The notes: generated by a model from the sequence alone, not told the origin. A DNA stretch of 64,000 bases from DATLNM01 sp035536775 (GCA_035536775.1 DATLNM010000014.1:1-64000), one strand, 5' to 3'; counted from the stretch's first letter, positions 17,152 to 25,412 are shown. Numbers and translations: made by a program.

Positions 17152-17619
17152 ATGAGCCCCAAGGTCGATGTGTCGATGACACCGGACGAGGTCGTGTCGT
17201 TCCTGCGCGAGCCTCGAACGGGTGTTCTATCGACGCTCGGGCCCGATGGGGGCCCGCACAGTGCGGGGATGTGGTTCGTGTTGCGCGAGGCGGATGACGT
17301 GCTCTGGATGTGGACCTATGGAAAGAGCCAGAAAGCCGTCAACGCGCGCCGCGACCCGCGCGCTGTCTTCCTGGTCGAGGACGGGATGCGTTACGACCAG
17401 CTGAAAGGGGTGTCCATCCGCGGACGGCTCGAGGTCGTCACCGACACCGAGAGCATCGCGGACATCGGGATGGCGTTGTACGAGCGCTACACGCTTCCCG
17501 CCACCGGTGTACGAGCAGAAGATGGACCCGAGTACGAGATCCGGCGTCAAGCCACCAAGCGCGTCGGGCTCGTGTTGCCATTGTCCGACGTCGCGTCGTG
17601 GGACCACTCGAGGCTGTGA
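17152..17619 (+). CDS. PPOX-class (pyridoxamine 5'-phosphate oxidase-like) flavin/F420 protein
   Basis: 155 residues with the split-barrel pattern: VVSFLREPRTGVLSTLGPDGGPHSAGMWFVL, DVLWMWTYGKSQKAVNARRDPRAVFLVED and LKGVSIRGRLEVV. It binds FMN or F420 and probably reduces or protects an unknown small molecule; which cofactor cannot be read from sequence alone. ATG lies 6 nt after TAAGGT (17140-17145): leaderless. It overlaps the aldo/keto reductase start by GTGA, so the two are coupled. Confidence 0.85.
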   Translation: MSPKVDVSMTPDEVVSFLREPRTGVLSTLGPDGGPHSAGMWFVLREADDVLWMWTYGKSQKAVNARRDPRAVFLVEDGMRYDQLKGVSIRGRLEVVTDTESIADIGMALYERYTLPATGVRAEDGPEYEIRRQATKRVGLVLPLSDVASWDHSRL

Positions 17620-18590
17620 AGAGTCGACGTCTGGGTTCCTCCGGCCCGGAGATCTCGGTCATCGGCTACGGCGCGTGGGAAGCAGGCGGGATGGCATGGG
17701 GGGACAACCCACCCGACGATCAAACGATCGCTGCCATCCACGCCGGGCTCGACAACGGCATGACGTGGATCGACACCGCCGAGACCTACGGGGGTGGGCG
17801 GTCCGAAGAGCTAGTGCGGATCGCATTGGAGGACCGCGACGACGTGATGGTGTTCACGAAGCTCGCGCCGACGCCGTCAGGATCGGGTTTCCGGCGCGCC
17901 CACGTGCGTGCGGGGATCGAAGGGAGCCTGAAGCGTCTGGGCCGCGACGTCATCGATCTCTATCAGCTGCACTGGCGCGACGACGACGTCCCCATCGAGG
18001 AGACCTGGACCGCGATGGCGGAACTCGTGGATGAGGGACTCGTTCGGTGGATCGGTGTCTCGAACTTCGACGTGGAGTTGATGCGCCGGTGTGAAGCGAT
18101 CAGACACGTCGATTCCCTGCAGGCGCAGTTCTCGATGCTGCGCAGGTCGTCGCGCGATGACCTGTTCCCGTTCTGCGAGCGTGAGGGCATCGGTGTGCTG
18201 TGTTACGGGCCCCTCGCTTATGGCTTGTTGACCGGCGCGTTCGATCGGGACACAACTTTCGGTGATAACGACTGGCGTAGCGGCAAGCAGGGGATGGACC
18301 ACTACTACAACGTCCTGTTCGCACCGGGGAAGTTCGAAAAGAACATCGACATCGTCGAAGGTCTGAAGCCCATAGCCGAACGGCTCGGGGTCACGGTCGC
18401 GCAATTGGCACTTGGCTGGGTCCTGGCGCACAGCTGGGCAACCGGTGCGATCGCGGGTTCCCGCTCGCCCGCCCACACCGCCGAGAACACCGGCGGCAGT
18501 GATGTCGTCCTCACACAGGACGACATCGAAGACATCGAGGCGGTCCTGCTCGCATTCGGTCGTCGGAGAGCACCGCGCGGCAGTGGGTAG
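17616..18590 (+). CDS. Aldo/keto reductase
   Basis: 324 residues from a GTG overlapping the PPOX stop. NADPH-dependent TIM-barrel oxidoreductase: DTAETYGGGRSEELV with catalytic Asp and Tyr, VFTKLAP with the Lys, DLYQLHWRDDDVP with the His, and the C-terminal AIAGSRSPAHTAENTGG cofactor loop. Belongs to the YdhF/PLP-like bacterial group. The substrate is unknown; the coupled PPOX gene suggests a shared redox detoxification role. Confidence 0.9.
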   Translation: MKSRRLGSSGPEISVIGYGAWEAGGMAWGDNPPDDQTIAAIHAGLDNGMTWIDTAETYGGGRSEELVRIALEDRDDVMVFTKLAPTPSGSGFRRAHVRAGIEGSLKRLGRDVIDLYQLHWRDDDVPIEETWTAMAELVDEGLVRWIGVSNFDVELMRRCEAIRHVDSLQAQFSMLRRSSRDDLFPFCEREGIGVLCYGPLAYGLLTGAFDRDTTFGDNDWRSGKQGMDHYYNVLFAPGKFEKNIDIVEGLKPIAERLGVTVAQLALGWVLAHSWATGAIAGSRSPAHTAENTGGSDVVLTQDDIEDIEAVLLAFGRRRAPRGSG

Positions 18591-18599
18591 CGCGCCCAG

Positions 18600-19238
18600 C
18601 TAAGGCGGCGGCGTCGTCGTCGATGTCGGCGTCGGTGAAATCGGCAGTGTTGGTGATGCCGGCGCGGTCGGAGTAGGTGTCACTCCCTCGAACGCGCCGG
18701 GCACAGGTTCTTGGACGCTTCCACGGTTGGGGGCGCGGTCGATGCACACTCTGCGGCACCGGGGACCGGTCGTGAGCGTCTGAGCGATCCAGGTAAACCT
18801 GACGCGCGAGTCGAACCGAAGACTGTCGAGCGGCACGAAGACCGCAACGCCGACCCGGCCGCGGCGCTCGACGCGCAGCCGCCTCACCTTGAGGTCGCGC
18901 TGGGCCTCCCGGTCTCGCCACAGCTCTGCCACCAGACGCGTTCCGTTGGATCGGATCAGGGCGTAGTAGTCGAACCGAGGCGACGCGAAGCTATCGATAC
19001 GAACGAGCAAGTAACCCCAATCCCAGATCGTCGCGGCGTTCCATGGTTTCCATGTCGTGATCACCCACTCGCCCCGGCCCAAAGAGCGAAGTTTGGTGGC
19101 GCGGATATCGAGCGGGCCGCGTGAATCGTTGCCGTCGGTGACGATCCTGTGCTCGGCGGTCGCGAGTAGTGGCACGGCTACGGAAGTGATCAGGACGACG
19201 CAGGCGATCGCGGCGACGAGCGGAGTTGCTCTTCTCAT
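18600..19238 (-). CDS. Secreted/anchored protein of unknown function with Pro/Thr tail, part of the Mau-like cassette
   Basis: 212 residues from an ATG that overlaps the MauE-like stop as ATGA; longer upstream reading would run through the MauE gene and is not credible. N-terminal membrane segment (LVAAIACVVLITSVAVPLLA), then a beta-rich extracellular domain starting near RIVTDGNDSRGPLDI, ending in a Thr/Pro stalk (about the last 30 residues). Three Cys near the end (CRRVC) may form a disulfide. Not recognised; its tight coupling to a disulfide-related membrane protein suggests it is a client or partner. Confidence 0.65.
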   Translation of the reverse strand: MRRATPLVAAIACVVLITSVAVPLLATAEHRIVTDGNDSRGPLDIRATKLRSLGRGEWVITTWKPWNAATIWDWGYLLVRIDSFASPRFDYYALIRSNGTRLVAELWRDREAQRDLKVRRLRVERRGRVGVAVFVPLDSLRFDSRVRFTWIAQTLTTGPRCRRVCIDRAPNRGSVQEPVPGAFEGVTPTPTAPASPTLPISPTPTSTTTPPP

Positions 19239-19741
19239 CTGCGGACGAAGTCTTTCGAGGCATGTCTCCACAGTCCGATTGTGGCGCCCGCGACCGTCAC
19301 TCCCACGAGCACGAGGAGAGCGGGCAACGGCTCGACGTCTGACCACAGGCCCGGGCCGGCGAGCGTCACCGCCGCTACGCCCCCCAGGGCCCCGATCCGC
19401 AGCAACAGGGCCTGCGCACTTCGCTCTGCCGTTCCTCCGAAACAACCACACGGGAGTCGTCCATCGATCCGGCCCCGCGCCGCCCTGAGAACCGCGACCG
19501 CCATGGCTGCGAGCAGCGCGAGCGCGAGACGCGCTCCAAGCACGGGTGATGCGACGCATGTCGCAGCGACCGCTGCCTCTGAGGCCGGCACCAGACCCCG
19601 CATGAGTGGCTCGGCGCGTCCGAAGCGATAGCCCGCGAGAGCGGTGGACCACTCAGCAGGACGGACGACCTTTGTGATGGCTGCGTACGTGAGCACCGCA
19701 GCGAGCGCGAGCGCCGGGATTGTCGTCGAGGCCTCTGTCAT
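19235..19741 (-). CDS. MauE/DoxX-like membrane protein
   Basis: 168 residues, four predicted membrane helices, with the motif LPCGCFGG typical of MauE-family proteins. MauE in methylotrophs helps form the disulfides of the methylamine dehydrogenase light chain, together with MauD. The ATG sits 7 nt after TAGTAT on the minus strand, so it is probably leaderless, and its start is only 18 bp from the divergent redoxin start. Overlaps the downstream secreted-protein gene by 4 nt. Confidence 0.8.
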   Translation of the reverse strand: MTEASTTIPALALAAVLTYAAITKVVRPAEWSTALAGYRFGRAEPLMRGLVPASEAAVAATCVASPVLGARLALALLAAMAVAVLRAARGRIDGRLPCGCFGGTAERSAQALLLRIGALGGVAAVTLAGPGLWSDVEPLPALLVLVGVTVAGATIGLWRHASKDFVRR

Positions 19742-19759
19742 CTCAGCGATACTACGGGC
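19742..19759. promoter_or_regulatory. Overlapping divergent -10 boxes between MauE-like and redoxin genes
   Basis: Only 18 bp separate two divergent start codons. The plus-strand box GATACT (19748-19753) is 6 nt before GTG 19760; the minus-strand box TAGTAT (19754-19749) is 7 nt before ATG 19741. Both boxes share five bases, so a single symmetrical site would fire both ways and make two leaderless mRNAs. Confidence 0.5.
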
Positions 19760-20320
19760 GTGGATGGTTGGTGGGCCGCTTCCTACGTGTTGTTGTGGAT
19801 CGTCGTCATCATGTTGTGCATGCTTGTTGTGGCCCTTGCCCGCCAGATCGGCGCTCTGCATCTTCGACTCGGCCCGCGCGGCGCGTTCGAAGCAGACGAC
19901 GAGGGCCCCCCGCTGGGTGAAGCACCACCCCCCATGGAAGTGCGAGACCCGCTTGGCGCGGCCGTCGCGATCGGGGGGCCGGGTAGCCCGTCCCTGCTGT
20001 TGTTCGTTTCCCCGGGCTGCCATGTGTGTGAGCAGGTTCTGCCCGCGGTCGACGTCGTTGCGCGGGCGGGCGCGCTCGATCCGCTAGTGATCACGGACGT
20101 CGACGAGGAGGAGACGGCGCTCGCTTTCGCGCGTCGGTCATTCAAGGCCCCGGTGCTCTCAGGCATCGACGTCGCGACGTCTTACTCTGTGCCGGGCACC
20201 CCTTACGTCATCGTCCTCGACGGTTCGGGAGTCGTACGAGCGAAGGGAACTGTCAACAATCTCGAGCAAATGGAGGGACTGGTGGACACGGCGGTTCGTC
20301 GTATCACCGAGGCCGTATGA
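19760..20320 (+). CDS. MauD-like membrane-anchored thioredoxin-fold protein
   Basis: 186 residues: an N-terminal membrane helix (YVLLWIVVIMLCMLVVALARQ), then a thioredoxin-like domain with the active site FVSPGCHVCEQVLP (CxxC) and the cis-Pro region VPGTPYVIVLD. MauD is the disulfide isomerase-like partner of MauE. The GTG start is leaderless by position. Its stop overlaps the next ATG. The context (MauE-like gene divergent, MauA-like gene downstream) fits a dedicated disulfide-formation pair. Confidence 0.85.
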   Translation: MDGWWAASYVLLWIVVIMLCMLVVALARQIGALHLRLGPRGAFEADDEGPPLGEAPPPMEVRDPLGAAVAIGGPGSPSLLLFVSPGCHVCEQVLPAVDVVARAGALDPLVITDVDEEETALAFARRSFKAPVLSGIDVATSYSVPGTPYVIVLDGSGVVRAKGTVNNLEQMEGLVDTAVRRITEAV

Positions 20321-20886
20321 GCCGCGACCGCTACGCCGGGGGTGGAAGGTCCAATCCCATTGACGACCGGGTCGAGAGGATCGCGGGCGACCTGGCGACG
20401 CGCACTAGCCGTAGATCGTTCGTGACGCGCCTGGGTGCGGGGATCGTCGCGCTTGCAGGGGGCCCTTACGTCGCTGCTGCGCTCGCGCCGCAACGCGCGG
20501 AGGCCCACCACGTCTGCGGCCACACATTTACTACCGGGTCATGCCCGCACCCGTTCGCGCCGCGTACCCGGGTCGATAGCTACGGCTTCCCCGTGCATCC
20601 GAAGCACGGCTATCCGGTCGACGACGACGGCGAGCTGTACGTCTCCAAAGACCAACCCCGCCGCAAGGTTTGTCAGCGTGTTGTTCCTGAGCGTTACCCG
20701 CACGTGGGGCAGGCGCGTTACGGAGGTGGATGGAGCCGCTGCTGCAAAGGACGGATACGCCGGATCCGAGATTGTTGCTCGTACTCGAACACACGCATCA
20801 ACGGTGACGCGAGCGTGACGGGCTATTGCCACAACGGCCGGAAGGTTTTCTGCATCGCATATCTCGATACGACCACTAGATGTTGA
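20317..20886 (+). CDS. Tat-exported Cys-rich MauA-like protein (methylamine dehydrogenase light-chain relative)
   Basis: 189 residues. A twin-arginine signal (TSRRSFVTRLG, then a hydrophobic stretch ending APQRAEAHH) precedes a mature domain with ten Cys, including paired CC at SRCCKG and RDCC, similar to the disulfide-packed small subunit of methylamine dehydrogenase. The true light chain builds a TTQ cofactor from two Trp; only one Trp (GGWSRCC) exists here, so TTQ cannot form in the usual way. No heavy-chain gene is nearby. Probably a folded, cofactor-free or differently modified periplasmic protein. Confidence 0.75.
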   Translation: MSRDRYAGGGRSNPIDDRVERIAGDLATRTSRRSFVTRLGAGIVALAGGPYVAAALAPQRAEAHHVCGHTFTTGSCPHPFAPRTRVDSYGFPVHPKHGYPVDDDGELYVSKDQPRRKVCQRVVPERYPHVGQARYGGGWSRCCKGRIRRIRDCCSYSNTRINGDASVTGYCHNGRKVFCIAYLDTTTRC

Positions 20887-20957
20887 GTGTCCCGCTCGTC
20901 GTCGCGGCAATGATGGCGGCGGTGGTCGCGGGGTGGTCGACCCTCTACTCCCCGTGA
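20880..20957 (+). CDS. Possible 25-residue membrane peptide overlapping the MauA-like gene end
   Basis: An ATG overlapping the last Cys codon and stop of the MauA-like gene opens a 25-codon frame ending TGA at 20957. The peptide MLSVPLVVAAMMAAVVAGWS... is a single hydrophobic helix, and the frame fills the gap before the next gene. No independent Shine-Dalgarno sequence; translation would be coupled. Could also be chance. Confidence 0.4.
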   Translation: MLSVPLVVAAMMAAVVAGWSTLYSP

Positions 20958-20966
20958 GGGATGTCG

Positions 20967-21548
20967 ATGGTGGACACCATCACCCCCGTCGTGCACGGAG
21001 GAAGCACTAAGCGATACGCACGCACCGTAGCGATCCACGTCGCGGCGGCGACCGTTACCGCGGCCTTGGTTGGAGCCTTCGCAGGTGGCCTCGGAGCCCT
21101 ACTCCCTGCCGGTCGATGGCCCTTGGTCTCCATGCTCGTCGCCTGCGCGATCGCCTATGCCTGCGCAGAGCTCTCCCCTCTCCGTCTGCCCCTCTTGGAG
21201 CGGCACGCCCAGGTGCCGGAATGGTGGCGGACCTTCTTCCGGCCCGACGTCGCCGCAGCGCTATATGGAGCCGGACTCGGCGTCGGTTTCGCGACCTATA
21301 TCCGGCACGGAACGTTCTTTGTCGTGACCCTCGCCGCTCTGCTCGTGGCCGACCCTTTGTGGGGCGCCGTCATGTGCGCGCCGTTCGGTCTTGCGCGAGC
21401 GATGACGGTGCTCCGCACGCGGGCCTCCCGGGACCAAGAGGGCGTGGATGCGTGCATAGCTCGCATCGAAGGTCGGGCGGGCGGACTGCGCGAACGCGCC
21501 CTCAACGCGGCAGCGCTAGCGGCTGTGGGTGCTGCTGCCCTGCTCTAG
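20967..21548 (+). CDS. Multi-pass membrane protein of the Mau-like cassette
   Basis: 193 residues from the second ATG (20967), which has GAGGG 7 nt upstream; the ATG at 20961 is too close to that site. Four or five membrane helices (VAIHVAAATVTAALVGAFAGGLGALL, WPLVSMLVACAIAYACAEL, TFFVVTLAALLVADPLWGAVM and a C-terminal Ala-rich helix). No family recognised. Same strand and close spacing to the MauD- and MauA-like genes suggest a shared export or assembly role. Its stop TAG shares bases with the stop of the convergent transporter gene. Confidence 0.7.
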   Translation: MVDTITPVVHGGSTKRYARTVAIHVAAATVTAALVGAFAGGLGALLPAGRWPLVSMLVACAIAYACAELSPLRLPLLERHAQVPEWWRTFFRPDVAAALYGAGLGVGFATYIRHGTFFVVTLAALLVADPLWGAVMCAPFGLARAMTVLRTRASRDQEGVDACIARIEGRAGGLRERALNAAALAAVGAAALL

Positions 21549-22393
21549 GGAGCTTCTGGATGAGCAGTGGTCTTCGCGCCGGCGATCACCGGTAACGCGG
21601 CCACGACCAGCGCAGCTCCGATGGCGATACGCGAGCTGAGGGGCTCGTCGAGGATCACGGCCGCCATCAACAGCGTCGCTATGGGTTCGACCATCATGGC
21701 GATCGACACACGGGTAGAGCCCAGCACGACGATGGCCTTGAAGAGCAAAACGAAGGCGACGGCCGACGCGACCCCGAGCCCTATGACTTCGGGGGCGGCT
21801 GCAAGTGGAAGGTGTTGTGACGTCGCGAACGCGACGACCAACAGCGACGCGGCCGCGCCCGCGGTCGTCCACACCGCGCCGGCGAAGGCATCAATGCCGC
21901 GTAATGTGAAATCCACCGCCGTGAAGTAGAGGGCGACCGCGACGGCTGCGGCGAGCGCAAGGAGGAGTCCGGCAGACCCTTCCGTCGGGATCGTGAAGAT
22001 CGTGACGATGCCCGCGGTGGCGAGCCCGAGTGCGATCGGGATCCGGGGGGTCCAGGGCTGTAGCCGCGTCGCCAACCCGAGCAGCGCGGTCCACAAGGGA
22101 TACGTATAGAAGATCAATCCCACTATGGACGCGGGTGCTCGTTCAAGCGCCGCAAAGAAGAGAGACGCTTCCACGGCATAGCCGAACGCGCCGAGCAAAA
22201 GGAGCTTCACGATCTTGGAGCGCCCCACGGCGAGCTCCGAGCGGGTCGCGACCCCGTATGCGAAGAGGAGCAGGGCCGCCAATGTGAAGCGTCCTGCGAG
22301 CAGGGGTAGCGCCTCAGCGCCCTTCTCATAGCCGAGTTTCGCGAAGATCGCCATAGTTGCGAATGCGAGGCTCGACAGGATCGCGATCCCCAT
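21545..22393 (-). CDS. EamA/DMT-family transporter
   Basis: 282 residues, ten predicted helices arranged as two EamA repeats (AIFAKLGYEKGAEALPLLAGRFTLAALLLF ... and AGAVWTTAGAAASLLVVAFATS ...). Members export metabolites, amino acids or drugs. The conserved Pro/Gly end of the second repeat (AATLLMAAVILDEPLSSRIAIGAALVVAAL) is present. Substrate unknown. Convergent with the Mau-like cassette and divergent from terC. Confidence 0.9.
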   Translation of the reverse strand: MGIAILSSLAFATMAIFAKLGYEKGAEALPLLAGRFTLAALLLFAYGVATRSELAVGRSKIVKLLLLGAFGYAVEASLFFAALERAPASIVGLIFYTYPLWTALLGLATRLQPWTPRIPIALGLATAGIVTIFTIPTEGSAGLLLALAAAVAVALYFTAVDFTLRGIDAFAGAVWTTAGAAASLLVVAFATSQHLPLAAAPEVIGLGVASAVAFVLLFKAIVVLGSTRVSIAMMVEPIATLLMAAVILDEPLSSRIAIGAALVVAALPVIAGAKTTAHPEAP

Positions 22394-22474
22394 GGTCAGG
22401 GTTTCTCGTGGCGTAGGGCGGGCGGGATAACCTCGGACCCCTCTGCTGCGAAAGATAAGGAGACGGTCGCTCTG

Positions 22475-23461
22475 ATGACGGACGTGCCCTGGTACTTATA
22501 CGCGGGCTTCCTCTTTTTCGTTGTGGCGATGCTCTTTGTCGACCTCAAGCTCTTCCACGCCGAGGAGCACGAGCCCACGACGAAGGAGTCGGGCACCTGG
22601 GTCGGCATTTGGATAACGCTTGCACTCATCTTTGGGGTAGTCGTGTACTTCTGGCGTGGTCCAACTGCGGCTGGCCAATACTTCGCCGGATATCTGATCG
22701 AGTACTCGCTTTCGGTCGACAACATGTTCGTGTTCGTAGTCATCTTCGGGTACTTCAACGTGCCACGCGCATACCAACATCAGGTTCTGTTCTTCGGGAT
22801 CCTGGGCGCTTTGATCTTCAGGGGCATCTTCATCGGTGTAGGAACGGCTTTGATACACAACTTCGAATGGATGATCTATGTGTTCGGAGTCTTCCTCATC
22901 TACACGGCCTACAAGATCGCAACGGGCCACGCGGAGGATATCCATCCAGAAGACAACGTCGTGCTCAAGTTCGCGCAAAAACGTTTTAGAACGACCACCA
23001 GGTTCGACGGTCAGAAGCTTTTCACGATCGAGAACGGCAAGAAGGTCGCCACACCTCTCTTCATCGTCCTGCTCTTCATAGAGACAACCGACATCGTCTT
23101 CGCGGTCGACTCGATCCCAGCCATCTTCGCGATCACGCAGGATCCCTTCATCGTTTTGACGTCCAATGTCTTCGCGATCTTGGGATTGAGGGCGCTCTAC
23201 TTCCTGCTCGCCGGCGCGATGTACCGCCTCCACCTGCTCAAATATGGGCTCGGGATCATCCTTGCCTTCGTGGGGTCCAAGATGCTCCTCGAGGCTGTCG
23301 ATGTTCACGTCCCGATCTGGCTGTCCCTCACCATCATTACGACCGTTCTGGGAGGCACTGCTGTCCTGTCGCTGATGACGACTCCGTCGGCCGACGAGGC
23401 AGAGGACCTAGAAGAGCTACGCGACGTCGACCCGGACGGTGCCCAAGAAGACGCGTCATGA
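22475..23461 (+). CDS. TerC/Alx-family membrane protein
   Basis: 328 residues with the TerC landmarks: EYSLSVDNMFVFVVIFGYF near residue 75 and LFIETTDIVFAVDSIPAIFAIT near residue 205, each with conserved Asp residues in the membrane, and about nine helices. TerC/Alx proteins export manganese and load it onto secreted enzymes or confer tellurite resistance. I looked for the yybP-ykoY manganese riboswitch in the 81-nt upstream region and did not see it. ATGA overlap with arginase, a manganese enzyme, fits a shared manganese theme. Confidence 0.93.
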   Translation: MTDVPWYLYAGFLFFVVAMLFVDLKLFHAEEHEPTTKESGTWVGIWITLALIFGVVVYFWRGPTAAGQYFAGYLIEYSLSVDNMFVFVVIFGYFNVPRAYQHQVLFFGILGALIFRGIFIGVGTALIHNFEWMIYVFGVFLIYTAYKIATGHAEDIHPEDNVVLKFAQKRFRTTTRFDGQKLFTIENGKKVATPLFIVLLFIETTDIVFAVDSIPAIFAITQDPFIVLTSNVFAILGLRALYFLLAGAMYRLHLLKYGLGIILAFVGSKMLLEAVDVHVPIWLSLTIITTVLGGTAVLSLMTTPSADEAEDLEELRDVDPDGAQEDAS

Positions 23462-24375
23462 TCCAGACGAACGTCTTGCAGGATGCCGGTCGTGTCGCGA
23501 TCCTGGGCGCGCCGCTGGACCTCGGGACCGCTCGAAGAGGCGTCGACATGGGACCGAGCGCCATCCGCTACGCGGGCCTTGCCGAGAAGCTCCTGTCGCT
23601 GGGGATCGACGTGGTCGATTCGGGGAACGTCGCGGCGGAACTACCGGAGCTCGCCGTCGAGGACGATGAGCACGCTCGTTATCTGCCGACGATCCTGGCC
23701 TCGTGTGCGCAGATCGCAGACCGCATCGCCGAGTTGGCCCGCTCCGCGCGGATGCCCCTCGTGCTCGGGGGGGATCACTCCATCGCGATGGGAACGCTCG
23801 CGGGCCTGTGCGCCGTTTACGGCAAGGGAGGAGTCCTGTGGGTCGATGCTCACGGCGACCTCAACCGGCCAGACACGTCACCTTCCGGGAACGTCCACGG
23901 GATGCCTCTCGCCGCGGCGCTCGGCGCATGGGACGTTCAGATGCCCGGTTACGAGGCCCCTCCCTGGGTCGATCCGGCGCGCGTCGCGCTCGTCGGAGTA
24001 CGGGCGCTGGATGCCGGCGAGAAAGAGGTCGTGGCGAAGTTCGGTTTGAAGGTCTTCACGATGTCCGACGTGGATCAACGGGGCATCGCCGCGGTTATGA
24101 AAGAGGCACTGGAGCGCGTAGCAGGCCCTGGGTTCGTACATCTCTCCCTTGACCTCGATGTGTGCGACCCGGAGATCGCCCCAGGCGTTGGGACTCCGGT
24201 CAAAGGTGGACTCACTTATCGGGAGGCGAGTCTCGCGATGGAGCTCGTAGCAGATACCCACTGCCTGACTTCGATGGAGGTCGTCGAGGTGAACCCCATC
24301 CTCGACAATGCCGACGCGACCGGGTTCCTCGCGGTCGACCTCGTCGCAAGCGCGATGGGCGACCGCATCCTTTGA
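23458..24375 (+). CDS. Arginase/agmatinase-family hydrolase, likely arginase
   Basis: 305 residues of the ureohydrolase family, normal length. Manganese ligands visible: GGDHSIAMG, WVDAHGDLNRPDTSPSGNVHGMPL and LSLDLDVCDPEIAPGVGTPVKGG. The N-terminal GAPLDLGTARRGVDMGPSAIRYAGL favours arginase (urea plus ornithine from arginine) over agmatinase. Starts within the terC stop (ATGA) and ends overlapping the PHP gene (TTGA). Confidence 0.92.
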   Translation: MIQTNVLQDAGRVAILGAPLDLGTARRGVDMGPSAIRYAGLAEKLLSLGIDVVDSGNVAAELPELAVEDDEHARYLPTILASCAQIADRIAELARSARMPLVLGGDHSIAMGTLAGLCAVYGKGGVLWVDAHGDLNRPDTSPSGNVHGMPLAAALGAWDVQMPGYEAPPWVDPARVALVGVRALDAGEKEVVAKFGLKVFTMSDVDQRGIAAVMKEALERVAGPGFVHLSLDLDVCDPEIAPGVGTPVKGGLTYREASLAMELVADTHCLTSMEVVEVNPILDNADATGFLAVDLVASAMGDRIL

Positions 24376-25409
24376 CGGTTCTTAGCAACCGCACGATCGC
24401 GGAGCTGCTCATCGCGTACTCCGACGACCTTTCGGAGCAGAAGGCCAAAGCTTGTCGGAAGGCAGCCCGAGCTGCGTACGGATGGCCCGAGGAGGCCGCG
24501 CAGCTACTAGAGGAGGGGCGGTCCCTCACGGAGCTGAATAGGGTGGGGCCGTGGCTGGCGACGGTGATCAAGGGCCTGTTCGCCGAGGTTCCCGACGACC
24601 CCGAACCGCCCCCGCCACTCCGCTCGGACTTCATCACGTTCGCAGAAGCGCGCGCGATAGTCGACGCTCATCCCGAGTGGAGCGCGTGCCTGAAGGGAGA
24701 TCTCCAGATGCACACCACCTACAGCGACGGCGGTGACTCGCTCGCCGAGATGGCGTTCGCGGCGGCGGAGCTGGGCCATGACTACATCGCGATCACCGAT
24801 CACTCGAAGGGGTTGAAGATCGCCGGAGGGATGGACGAGGCGATGCTGGCTCAACAGGGAAATGAGATCGACGCGATGAACGATGTCCTCGAGCGTGAGG
24901 GGAAGTCGCTGCGCGTGCTGCGCTCGATCGAGATGAACATCACCCCCGACGGCGAGGGCGACATGGAGCCCGAGGCGCTCGAGGCGCTCGACCTCGTCTT
25001 GGGTTCGTTCCACTCCAAGCTAAGGCTCAAAGAGGACCAGACTGAGCGATATGTCGCGGCCCTCGATAATCCCCACGTCGACGTGCTCGGCCACCCACAG
25101 GGTCGTGTCTTCAACTTCCGCATGGGTCTCTCCGCCGATTGGGCGCGCGTATTCGCCGCTGCGGCGGAACGTGACAAGGCCGTCGAGATCGACTGCTATC
25201 CCGATCGTCAGGATCTGCGTGTTCCGCTACTCGAACTCGCTGCCGAGTCCGGGGTGCGGATCTCTATGGGCACCGACTCGCACGCAGCGTGGCAGCTCGA
25301 GCGGATACAGATAGGTGTGGCGGCGGCGATCCTCGCCGGCATCGATCCGGAGAGGATCTTGAACTTCATGCCCCGCGAGGAGATCGTCGAATGGGCGCGC
25401 ACGAACTAG
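24372..25409 (+). CDS. PolX-like PHP domain protein lacking the polymerase
   Basis: 345 residues from a TTG overlapping the arginase stop. The N-terminal ~70 residues form a helical unit with a helix-hairpin-helix-like VGPWLATVIKGLF, as in family X DNA polymerases; the rest is a PHP domain: LKGDLQMHTTYSDGGDSLAEMA, YIAITDHSKGLKIAGGM, SIEMNITPDGEGD, GSFHSKLRL, VLGHPQGR and MGTDSHAAWQL. The metal ligands look complete, so phosphoesterase or nuclease activity is likely. The polymerase palm and fingers between these two parts are absent. Could act in DNA repair or on another phosphoester. Confidence 0.85.
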   Translation: MTVLSNRTIAELLIAYSDDLSEQKAKACRKAARAAYGWPEEAAQLLEEGRSLTELNRVGPWLATVIKGLFAEVPDDPEPPPPLRSDFITFAEARAIVDAHPEWSACLKGDLQMHTTYSDGGDSLAEMAFAAAELGHDYIAITDHSKGLKIAGGMDEAMLAQQGNEIDAMNDVLEREGKSLRVLRSIEMNITPDGEGDMEPEALEALDLVLGSFHSKLRLKEDQTERYVAALDNPHVDVLGHPQGRVFNFRMGLSADWARVFAAAAERDKAVEIDCYPDRQDLRVPLLELAAESGVRISMGTDSHAAWQLERIQIGVAAAILAGIDPERILNFMPREEIVEWARTN

Positions 25410-25412
25410 GCA

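Noticed and set aside
20317..20886. True methylamine dehydrogenase light chain with TTQ
   Set aside because: Only one Trp in the mature part and no heavy-chain gene; called MauA-like only.
22394..22474. yybP-ykoY manganese riboswitch upstream of terC
   Set aside because: The conserved internal loops of that class could not be found in the 81-nt region.
24162..24371. Longer start for the PHP protein within arginase
   Set aside because: The extra 70 residues are an Arg/Gly-rich shadow of arginase; TTG 24372 overlaps the arginase stop as TTGA.
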